A DNA stretch of 10,445 nucleotides from Bacteroidales bacterium (GTDB lineage Bacteria > Bacteroidota > Bacteroidia > Bacteroidales > WCHB1-69). The notes under the pieces are model-generated. The model saw nothing but the letters and a program-made list of their open reading frames with translations, was not told the origin of the DNA and did not search any database. The translations under genes and the position numbers were made by a program. The number at the start of each line of letters is the position of its first letter. Position 1 is the first letter of the stretch. The DNA lies in contig JAQUHH010000065.1 in NCBI GenBank assembly GCA_028683685.1, positions 1 to 10,445 on the forward strand, written 5' to 3'. Below are positions 1-6,138 of the stretch, in pieces.

Positions 1-989
1 ACATCGATTATAATCATGTTCATGTTTACAAGACCGATTAAATTGCATCGATGACCACGAATAAGAACATGTCCTTTATTGCTTAACGACCGTTTATAAC
101 CCATTGAATAACCAACAGGAACCAAATCGGTTGTAATGTCGCCTTGAGCAAGATATGAAATTCCATATCCAACAAATTCACCACTTTTTACTTTTTTAAT
201 AGACATGATATGACTTTTCCATCCCAATATTCTTTTTAAATAATCAATTCTGTCATTTTGATTATTTATATACTGAATAAAGACTTCAGTACTCGACCAA
301 AAACCATATAACATAATTCCTACTCGAACCATATCCATTCTTGTTTCCGGATAAACGAAAGAGGCTGCAGAATTGGCAACATGTTTATATTTTGTACACA
401 AACCTTTTGCTTCAAAATGAGCAAACATTTCATTGTACTTTTTCAACTGATTTTGGATTCTAAAATGATTTGAAATACTTTCAGCTCCTGCAAGATGAGT
501 GCAAAACCCAGTTACCTCAACAAAAGAGATATTTTGTTTTATAATATCAATAGCACAATCTAAATCATCAAAATCTAAACCCGACCTATTCATTCCAGTT
601 TCTACTTCAAGATGAATTTTGGCTTTTTGATTCAACTCTTTGGCAAATTCTACCGCTGTTTTTAGCCTTCTGACACTAAAGACAAAAAACTCTATTCCTT
701 TTTCAATGGCATCTTTTATTTCTTCATCACACAACCACCCCATCACCATAATGGATCTTGGTTTAGAAGAACAATTGTAAACACGAACTGCTTCTTTATA
801 GTAAAAAACCGAAAAATGATCAATGCCGTATTTGACAAAAACGGGAACCATTTGTTCTATCCCATGTCCATATGCATTTGCTTTAACAACTGCTGATATT
901 TTTACTTTTTCACCAAATTTAGAACGTAAAAAAGAAATGTTATTTTGAACTGATTTTTCATTGAGCGTTATTATTGAATCATGAACCAT
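1..989 (-). CDS. alr: Alanine racemase family protein, fold-type III PLP enzyme (C-terminus cut by window edge)
   Basis: Reading leftward from the ATG at 989 gives 329 uninterrupted codons that leave the window at base 1; family members usually have about 370 residues, so roughly the last 40 are missing. The family interconverts L- and D-alanine for peptidoglycan. Visible landmarks: the PLP-lysine motif VVKANAYGHG (K36), TGMNRSG with R135, the HVANSAA block (203-209), RVGIMLYG with R222, and the catalytic tyrosine in VGYGISY (Y275). Oddities, aligned by eye: the lysine that is carbamylated in the Geobacillus enzyme is E128; VPVGYSMGY has M296 where Asp is usual; and the substrate-gate CMDQ motif reads NMNM (322-325). 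The start overlaps the preceding amidohydrolase stop by 11 nt, so translational coupling is likely. The family call is firm. Substrate specificity is less certain because of the substitutions, and another amino-acid racemase is possible. Confidence 0.9.
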   Translation of the reverse strand, partial: MVHDSIITLNEKSVQNNISFLRSKFGEKVKISAVVKANAYGHGIEQMVPVFVKYGIDHFSVFYYKEAVRVYNCSSKPRSIMVMGWLCDEEIKDAIEKGIEFFVFSVRRLKTAVEFAKELNQKAKIHLEVETGMNRSGLDFDDLDCAIDIIKQNISFVEVTGFCTHLAGAESISNHFRIQNQLKKYNEMFAHFEAKGLCTKYKHVANSAASFVYPETRMDMVRVGIMLYGFWSSTEVFIQYINNQNDRIDYLKRILGWKSHIMSIKKVKSGEFVGYGISYLAQGDITTDLVPVGYSMGYKRSLSNKGHVLIRGHRCNLIGLVNMNMIIID

Positions 990-2115
990 AATTAAATATC
1001 TTTTTGTAAATAGTGAAAAATGTATTGATTCCAGTTTCGATGATCTCATCCGGGAAATCAAAATCTGGATTATGAAGTGGAGGCTGATGATTGCCCGATC
1101 CCAGACCAAAATAGCAAGCATCGTATTTTTCTGTAAAATAGCCAAAATCTTCCGACCATTTAAATGGTGCTTTTACATTTTCAATTTCCAAACCTAATTG
1201 CTTTGCCGATTCCTCCACAACATCTACACACCAATCCTTATTGACGGTGGCTGGAAAAACTTCGCTGTAGGAAAATTCACATTTTAAGTTTTCAGAATGT
1301 GATATTTCCTGAATTATTTTCTCACAATATGAAGTGAGCAAGTTCATATCTTCATTTTCAAAAGCCCGCAACGTAATTCTAATTTCGGCATATCCAGGAG
1401 AGGTACCAAAAGAAATTTCACCCAATTGTATATGAATAATAGTCAGCAAAATGAAATCGCTAAACAAAGCTTTGTCTTCTCGCAATTTATGCAATCTGCT
1501 GATTATCTGAGAAATAGCATCAGCAGGACTAATCCCATTTTGAGGTTCCGCAGCATGAGATGATTTTCCAATTAGCTTCACCGTCATCCCCTTTGAAGCC
1601 GATGCAAAGCTTCCTTTTTTCAAAATGATTTTATGTTTTTCAAAACCAGGCACATTATGAAGTGCAAAAATAGAATCAGGATTTATCTTTTTAAATTTTG
1701 AATTTTCTAAAACATCGCGTGCACCCTGCTCGACCTCTTCTGCAGGCTGAAAAAGCAGTATAACGCTCCCTTTTGTCGGACGATCGTTTGAAATTTTCTG
1801 AGCCAATCCTGCTAAAATAGCCATATGTCCATCATGTCCGCAGACATGAGACCTGTTTTCATTTACTGATTTATGTTCAATTTCCGATATTTCTTTAATA
1901 GGAAGAGCGTCTAATTCGGCTCTAAATAGAATTGTTTTTCCCTCTTCTTTTCCTTTAAAAACAAACAAAACTCCAGTTTCTCCAAGCCGAATAACCTCAT
2001 CTGGATTATATTCATTTATAAAGTGTATGATCCGCTCTGTCGTTTTAAATTCCTTATTAGAAATTTCGGGATATTTGTGCAACTCCCTTCTTAAATCTAC
2101 TATTTTTTGATTCAT
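979..2115 (-). CDS. M20D-family metallo-amidohydrolase (N-acyl amino acid / hippurate hydrolase-like)
   Basis: This 378-residue protein has the length and motif order of M20D peptidases, which hydrolyse N-acyl or N-aryl amino acids using two metal ions. An N-terminal RRELHKYPEIS block is followed by RAELDALPI (65-73; the family usually has RAD), then the metal-binding HVCGHDGH (C92, H94), PAEE (E126 as general base, E127 as ligand), ALHN (H153), SSHAAEP with H187 in the dimerisation-domain region, and C-terminal LHNPDFDF (H348 ligand). All expected metal ligands are present, so it should be active. No signal peptide is seen, so it is probably cytoplasmic. The promoter at 2169-2200 fits its ATG at 2115, leaving a leader of about 45-50 nt. 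It is the first gene of a pair with the overlapping racemase. The exact substrate cannot be read from sequence; relatives are labelled hippurate hydrolase, N-acetyl amino acid deacylase or IAA-amino acid hydrolase. Confidence 0.9.
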   Translation of the reverse strand: MNQKIVDLRRELHKYPEISNKEFKTTERIIHFINEYNPDEVIRLGETGVLFVFKGKEEGKTILFRAELDALPIKEISEIEHKSVNENRSHVCGHDGHMAILAGLAQKISNDRPTKGSVILLFQPAEEVEQGARDVLENSKFKKINPDSIFALHNVPGFEKHKIILKKGSFASASKGMTVKLIGKSSHAAEPQNGISPADAISQIISRLHKLREDKALFSDFILLTIIHIQLGEISFGTSPGYAEIRITLRAFENEDMNLLTSYCEKIIQEISHSENLKCEFSYSEVFPATVNKDWCVDVVEESAKQLGLEIENVKAPFKWSEDFGYFTEKYDACYFGLGSGNHQPPLHNPDFDFPDEIIETGINTFFTIYKKIFNYGS

Positions 2116-2168
2116 AAATACATCTATCCATTATTAAAATTACCAACTCTTTGAAATCAAGACATTAG

Positions 2169-2200
2169 CAAAGTTAATTTATTTTTTTCAGAAATGCAAA
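2169..2200 (-). promoter_or_regulatory. Bacteroidota-type promoter of the amidohydrolase-racemase pair
   Basis: On the minus strand TTTG (2200-2197) lies 20 nt upstream of TAACTTTG (2176-2169), an exact match to the Bacteroidota -33/-7 pattern TTTG-N19-ish-TAnnTTTG. Transcription should start a few bases past 2169, leaving a leader of about 45-50 nt before the ATG at 2115. Only the sequence match supports this. Confidence 0.7.
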
Positions 2201-2240
2201 TAGGAATGGTACAACCAAGTGACAGACGGCAGATTAAAAA

Positions 2241-2280
2241 AAGCAACTGAGTGACTGGTTGACTATGTGACCAAATGACT
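2241..2280. repeat. Tandem array, 8-bp period, consensus near RRGTGACT
   Basis: Successive 8-base units read AAGCAACT, GAGTGACT, GGTTGACT, ATGTGACC and AAATGACT, keeping exact 8-base spacing with a conserved 3' half (TGACT) and a variable 5' half. The first unit is the weakest. A second array with the same period and consensus lies at 5864-5903. Function unknown. Confidence 0.65.
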
Positions 2281-2421
2281 GGTTCCGAATTGTAAAAATT
2301 ACGGATTTTGTGACAATTGAGCCCCGCAAGCGAGGATTGAAAATTCCTCTAAAAATTACAAAAATCATAAATTTTTTATTTTTCGGGAGTGCCTAACGGC
2401 AGATTTGATAATTAACGGATA

Positions 2422-2448
2422 TGATGATTCGTTGATGTGATGATTCGT
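2422..2448. repeat. 11-bp direct repeat, period 16
   Basis: TGATGATTCGT occurs at 2422-2432 and again at 2438-2448, separated by TGATG. It lies 24-50 bases beyond the end of the DUF4328 gene, in its 3' flank. It may be a slippage relic or a small binding-site pair; nothing else indicates function. Confidence 0.55.
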
Positions 2449-2471
2449 ATTGGTTTTCAACCTCCTAATTT

Positions 2472-3266
2472 TCAACATTCTAACAATCCTTCTACTTTTG
2501 AATAATCTCTAATTACTTTTAATGTAACAATGCCTAATGCAATTCCGATTACTCCACTTATCATACTTAATATTGTAACTGTGGTTAACTCTGATAAAGT
2601 TACAGCATTTAGTGAAAGTCTATAAACAATTTGTCCTAACACTCCAGCCAATATCCACAAAGCCCACCAAATTCCAACAAAATTTGTATTTAAATCAAGC
2701 TGTAATGAATCATCATTCCCAATAATATATCTTTTTGACTCCACATACAACTCTTTCATTATTTGGTAAGGACGAAACAAATTCACAATAGGAACAAACC
2801 ATGATCCAGCAGCCCATCCATCTGTATAAGACAAATTGTTTACTTTCTGATGCAGATTATAATACGCTCTTCTAAACCACATAATAAAAGTAATCCCAGA
2901 AATAATATAAGCAATTATAAAAATAATTCCAATTATTTGTTCTCGTAAATCATTTGCCTCTGCTGCTTCATACGAAACATCTCCCCCATTTGAAACGGTT
3001 TGAAGTAAATCATATTGAAATCCACTTGAAACCAAAGAAATTATTTCCAAACCCAATACAATCCCAATCATTGAAAGTGCAATTTTAGCCCTTTGATTAT
3101 TTGGGTTTAAATCACTTCTTTTAAATTCTATATGCGTTTCATCGTTTTCAAAATCAGGGCAGTGATTTTCAAAACTTGGTTTTTCACTTGTTAAACCACA
3201 AATAATTCCTCTTTGTAATTCAAATTTTCGTTTTTTGCATTTTTTACAAAGTTCAAGCTGAATCAT
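2472..3266 (-). CDS. DUF4328 membrane protein with N-terminal Cys4 motif
   Basis: I place the start at the ATG at 3266, giving 264 residues. An in-frame ATG at 3356 would add 30 residues, but it sits only 9 nt past a promoter -7 box, and the added segment resembles nothing conserved; the protein proper begins MIQLELCKKC. The N-terminus carries C7, C10, C23 and C36 in a CKKC...GIICGLT...ENHCPDF pattern, a possible small metal-binding module. Four hydrophobic segments follow at about 62-80, 110-131, 197-217 and 230-250. Between the second and third lies the DUF4328 signature: FRRAYYNL, then GWAAGSWFVPIVNLFRPYQ (about 150-168) and MKELY. DUF4328 proteins are inner-membrane proteins of unknown function, often joined to different N-terminal modules. 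It is a single-gene unit with its own promoter. Family call confident; function not known. Confidence 0.8.
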   Translation of the reverse strand: MIQLELCKKCKKRKFELQRGIICGLTSEKPSFENHCPDFENDETHIEFKRSDLNPNNQRAKIALSMIGIVLGLEIISLVSSGFQYDLLQTVSNGGDVSYEAAEANDLREQIIGIIFIIAYIISGITFIMWFRRAYYNLHQKVNNLSYTDGWAAGSWFVPIVNLFRPYQIMKELYVESKRYIIGNDDSLQLDLNTNFVGIWWALWILAGVLGQIVYRLSLNAVTLSELTTVTILSMISGVIGIALGIVTLKVIRDYSKVEGLLEC

Positions 3267-3364
3267 ATTTTCAATTAATTTTGATACAAAACAATCTATA
3301 AATAAAATAGTGCAGAATGCTTTTCGGTTGGAAATTAGTCCGAACATTCTTATCAAACTACGAG

Positions 3365-3395
3365 CAAAGATAATTTAATATTTAAAAAATGCAAA
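3365..3395 (-). promoter_or_regulatory. Bacteroidota-type promoter of the DUF4328 gene
   Basis: On the minus strand TTTG (3395-3392) is followed after exactly 19 nt by TATCTTTG (3372-3365), a perfect TAnnTTTG. The predicted transcription start near 3360 gives a leader of about 90 nt to the ATG at 3266. It would put the upstream ATG at 3356 almost at the 5' end, which supports the shorter protein. Confidence 0.75.
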
Positions 3396-3405
3396 TAGAA
3401 ATTAT

Positions 3406-3431
3406 CATTCCGAGCGCAGCAAGGAATCTCA
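3406..3431. repeat. Imperfect inverted repeat resembling Bacteroidota interspersed elements
   Basis: ATTCC (3407-3411) and GGAAT (3423-3427) are complementary and flank an 11-base GC-rich loop containing GAGCGCAGC. The pattern ATTCCGAG...GGAATCTCA resembles short dispersed elements I recall from intergenic regions of flavobacterial genomes. Only one copy is present here, so dispersal cannot be shown from this window. Confidence 0.45.
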
Positions 3432-3561
3432 ATAGAAAGGGCTTAACTCATAAACAAAGCGATTAATCTTAAACAGAAACAATAACCCCTAAAAAAAAAA
3501 ATAAACTTAAAATTCCAAACCACAAAGCACTCAAAACTGCTTCTTTTCTTCCCGTTTTTTA

Positions 3562-3594
3562 TTGATATATTTTCGGAAATTTGTAGTACTTTTG
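3562..3594 (+). promoter_or_regulatory. Promoter of trpS-hflX with -7 box next to the start codon
   Basis: TACTTTTG (3587-3594) matches TAnnTTTG exactly, and TTG (3562-3564) lies 22 nt upstream, within the accepted spacing but not ideal. The box ends 4 nt before the ATG at 3599, so transcription from it would begin at or within a few bases of the start codon. Confidence 0.6.
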
Positions 3595-3598
3595 TAAC

Positions 3599-4594
3599 AT
3601 GAAAACAGTAGTAAGCGGAATTCGCCCCACGGGGAATATTCATTTAGGGAACTATTTTGGTGCCATTGTAAATTTTGTAAAAATGCAACACGAGCATCAA
3701 TGCTATTTTTTTATAGCAGATTATCACTCGTTAACAACTCATCCTACTCCAGCTGACTTAAACGACAATGTTCGGAAAGTATTGGTAAATTATTTGGCTG
3801 CCGGACTGGATCCCGAAAAATCAATTCTATATCGCCAGAGCGATTTACCAGAAACAGCCGAACTTTATCTGTTTCTAAACATGAACGCCTATATTGGTGA
3901 ACTTCAGAGAGTTGCTTCTTTTAAAGACAAAATCAGGACTCAACCCAATAATGTGAATGCCGGTTTGCTCACATATCCAACTCTTATGGCTGCGGATATC
4001 ATCATTCACAAAGCTCACATGGTTCCCGTTGGCAAAGACCAAGAACAACATTTGGAAATGACTCGGAATTTTGCAACTCGTTTTAATAATATGTACCAAA
4101 CCCCTTATTTCCCTGAACCTATTGCTTTTAGCTTTGGCGAACAATTGGTAAAAGTACCTGGATTAGACGGAAGTACCAAAATGTCAAAATCCGAAAACGA
4201 AAACTCTTGCATCTATTTATCAGATGAAGCTTCGGCAATTCGCAAAAAAATTATGCGTGCCGTCAGCGATTCAGGTCCAACGGAACCCAATCAAGAAAAA
4301 CCCATTCCAATTCAAAACTTGTTTAGTTTAATGAAAATTGTTTCCAAAGAAGAGACTTTACAGTTTTTCAATGAACAATATAACGAATGCAAAATTCGAT
4401 ACGGCGACATGAAAAAGCAAATTGCAGAAGATATGATTGTTTTTTGTGCTCCATTTAGAGAACGCATTTTAGAATTGGAAAGCGATACTGCCTATTTGCA
4501 AAAAGTATTGGATATGGGTGCCGAAAAAGCCCGTATCAGTGCCGCCCAAACGCTTAAAGAAGTCCGTGAAATAATCGGATTCAGAAAACTTTAA
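3599..4594 (+). CDS. trpS: Tryptophan--tRNA ligase
   Basis: TrpS is the class I aminoacyl-tRNA synthetase that charges tRNA-Trp with tryptophan in the cytoplasm. The 331-residue length is normal for bacterial TrpS. The N-terminus MKTVVSGIRPTGNIHLGNY carries the HIGH-equivalent signature HLGN (15-18) and fixes the start codon, because the family begins immediately before SGIxPTG. Other landmarks are the DYHSLT block, DxxIHKAHMVPVGKDQ (the tryptophan/adenylate pocket region with QEQHLEMTR), and KMSKS (194-198). The protein is intact. hflX follows after 12 nt in the same direction, suggesting one transcript. The -7 promoter box directly before the ATG implies a leaderless or nearly leaderless mRNA, leaving no room for a leader-peptide attenuator or T-box if this is the only promoter. 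Confidence 0.97.
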   Translation: MKTVVSGIRPTGNIHLGNYFGAIVNFVKMQHEHQCYFFIADYHSLTTHPTPADLNDNVRKVLVNYLAAGLDPEKSILYRQSDLPETAELYLFLNMNAYIGELQRVASFKDKIRTQPNNVNAGLLTYPTLMAADIIIHKAHMVPVGKDQEQHLEMTRNFATRFNNMYQTPYFPEPIAFSFGEQLVKVPGLDGSTKMSKSENENSCIYLSDEASAIRKKIMRAVSDSGPTEPNQEKPIPIQNLFSLMKIVSKEETLQFFNEQYNECKIRYGDMKKQIAEDMIVFCAPFRERILELESDTAYLQKVLDMGAEKARISAAQTLKEVREIIGFRKL

Positions 4595-4606
4595 ACCCAC
4601 TTACAA

Positions 4607-5833
4607 ATGCCCGAATTGGTCCCCTCTATTACCCATGAAAAAGTTGTTCTCGTAGCCGTATCAACCCAACAAGTTAGTTCCGAAAAAACACAAGAATATC
4701 TCGATGAACTTGCCTTTTTAGTTGACACTGCTGGAGGTGTTCCCATCAAAACTTTTATTCAAAATTTAGCCTATTCCGATCCCAAATTGTATGTCGGTTC
4801 TGGAAAATTGAATGAAATCAAAGAATATATCGAAGAAAATGAAGTGCAAGTTTTGATATTTGATGATGAATTAAGTCCTTCTCAAACAAGAAATATTGAA
4901 AAAGTAATTAGCAACTGCCGAGTTATTGATAGAACTCGCTTAATTTTGGATATTTTCTCGAAAAGAGCACAAACGGCTCATGCTAAAACTCAAGTTGAAC
5001 TCGCTCAATATCAATATCTTTTACCACGACTTACACGAATGTGGACGCATCTCGAAAAACAAAGAGGGGGAATTGGAATGAGAGGTCCCGGTGAGAAAGA
5101 AATTGAAACCGACCGCCGGATTATTCGCGATCGAATTACTTTACTAAAAGAGAAACTACAACTTATCGACCGCCAAAAAAACACCCAAAGAGGAAACAGA
5201 GAACGTTTTGTAAGAATATCATTGGTCGGGTATACCAATGTTGGAAAATCTACTTTAATGAATCTTTTGAGCAAATCAGAAGTATTTGCCGAAAATAAAT
5301 TGTTTGCAACATTAGATACTACGGTCCGAAAAGTTGTTTTTGGAAACCTACCCTTTTTACTTTCCGACACCGTCGGATTTATCCGAAAACTGCCTCATGG
5401 TTTGATTGAATCTTTTAAATCGACCTTGGATGAAATTAGGGAATCAGACTTAATCATACATGTTGTTGACATTAGTCATCCCGAATTTGAAGAACAAATT
5501 GCCGTAGTAAATGAAACACTTGCCCAAATTGGTGCCGCCGACAAACCTATGGTAATCGTCTTTAATAAAATTGATAATTATCGCTTTGTCGAAAAAGAGG
5601 AAGATGATTTAACCCCCGTCACGAAAGATAATTATTCTTTGGAATATTTGAAGAAAACATGGATGGCGAAATCTAGTAATACTTTGGTTTTTATCTCGGC
5701 AACCGAACGCAAAAACATTGATGAATTGCGAAATATTTTATATGCAGAAACACGAAAAATTCATCTAAACATCTATCCTTACAATCATTTTCTATATCCA
5801 GATATTCCAGTTTTTGATATTCCAAAAGACTAA
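4607..5833 (+). CDS. hflX: GTPase HflX
   Basis: HflX is a TRAFAC-class GTPase that binds the large ribosomal subunit and, in other bacteria, splits stalled or hibernating ribosomes under stress. The 408 residues match the family. The N-terminal HflX domain includes YVGSGKLNEI and the DDELSPSQTRN block, then a helical linker with RGGIGMRGPGE (153-163) and ETDRR. The G domain has the G1 P-loop GYTNVGKST (208-216), G3 DTVGF (254-258) followed by IRKLPHGLIESFKSTLDE-like conservation, and G4 NKID (320-323). The short C-terminal tail ends YPDIPVFDIPKD. No domain is missing. It lies 12 nt downstream of trpS and probably depends on that promoter. The name is given by family; the cellular role is inferred from homologues. 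Confidence 0.96.
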   Translation: MPELVPSITHEKVVLVAVSTQQVSSEKTQEYLDELAFLVDTAGGVPIKTFIQNLAYSDPKLYVGSGKLNEIKEYIEENEVQVLIFDDELSPSQTRNIEKVISNCRVIDRTRLILDIFSKRAQTAHAKTQVELAQYQYLLPRLTRMWTHLEKQRGGIGMRGPGEKEIETDRRIIRDRITLLKEKLQLIDRQKNTQRGNRERFVRISLVGYTNVGKSTLMNLLSKSEVFAENKLFATLDTTVRKVVFGNLPFLLSDTVGFIRKLPHGLIESFKSTLDEIRESDLIIHVVDISHPEFEEQIAVVNETLAQIGAADKPMVIVFNKIDNYRFVEKEEDDLTPVTKDNYSLEYLKKTWMAKSSNTLVFISATERKNIDELRNILYAETRKIHLNIYPYNHFLYPDIPVFDIPKD

Positions 5834-5863
5834 ATCTTTTTCGCAAATTTTTACTTTTATAAA

Positions 5864-5903
5864 GAATAACTGGGTGACTAAGTGACCAAGTAGCTAAGTA
5901 ATA
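5864..5903. repeat. Second tandem array, 8-bp period, consensus near RRGTGACT
   Basis: Consecutive 8-base units GAATAACT, GGGTGACT, AAGTGACC, AAGTAGCT and AAGTAATA begin about 30 bases after the hflX stop. Period and consensus match the array at 2241-2280, although the flanking sequences differ, so the two share a repeat type rather than a duplicated segment. Confidence 0.65.
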
Positions 5904-5970
5904 ATTTTTGTTGATAATTAATAAAAAAATGAATTGTGAAACAAACCACAGATAAATTTTACAACAATAT

Positions 5971-6001
5971 TTTGATTTGTATAAAAACAAAACCATCTTT
6001 G
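5971..6001 (+). promoter_or_regulatory. Candidate promoter of the AhpD-like gene
   Basis: TTTG (5971-5974), a 19-nt spacer, then CATCTTTG (5994-6001), which is TAnnTTTG with one mismatch at its first base. It would give a leader of about 130 nt to the ATG at 6139. Confidence 0.5.
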
Positions 6002-6138
6002 TTCTTTTAGAGAACTATTTGTAATGTGAACGATAAACAACGAAAACATTATGAATAACAATAATTGACAGGAGAAAAATATATATTTCAGCAACATAAA
6101 AAGGAAGTCTAATAACCATAAAAATAAAACACATTCAA

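Larger units (their letters stand above)
2116..2471. other. Non-coding spacer with short repeats and weak hairpins
   Basis: No credible gene lies in these 356 bases. From left to right they hold the amidohydrolase promoter (2169-2200), a tandem array with an 8-bp period (2241-2280), an imperfect hairpin at 2288-2318 (AATTGT/ACAATT outer arm, AAAAT/ATTTT inner arm, TACGG loop), a second hairpin GAGGA/TCCTC (2332-2336 with 2345-2349), two copies of ACGGCAGATT (near 2225 and 2396), and an 11-bp direct repeat at 2422-2448. No hairpin is followed by a clear T-run, so I do not call a terminator for the DUF4328 gene, which ends at 2472. Confidence 0.6.
3267..3598. other. Divergent spacer between the DUF4328 gene and trpS
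   Basis: These 332 bases hold the DUF4328 leader and promoter, an inverted repeat at 3406-3431, and the trpS promoter at 3562-3594. The stretch 3432-3560 has homopolymer A/T runs and no gene or strong hairpin that I can support. Confidence 0.6.
5834..6138. other. AT-rich spacer with tandem array and promoter candidate
   Basis: The 305 bases between hflX and the AhpD-like gene hold an 8-bp-period array (5864-5903) and a promoter candidate (5971-6001). From 6002 to 6138 lies an A-rich presumed leader of about 130 nt without a Shine-Dalgarno sequence at the next start. No hairpin terminator was found after hflX and no RNA gene was recognised. Confidence 0.6.

Noticed and set aside
2249..2280. 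TGACT array as a CRISPR-like array
   Set aside because: Units are 8 bases with no spacers, and no cas genes are present.
3267..3356. N-terminal 30-residue extension of the DUF4328 protein
   Set aside because: The ATG at 3356 is only 9 nt from the -7 box, and the extension shows no conserved feature, so the start at 3266 is preferred.
3443..3643. Minus-strand open frame overlapping the trpS start
   Set aside because: It covers the trpS promoter and first codons, lies in AT-rich sequence and has no recognisable motif or promoter of its own.
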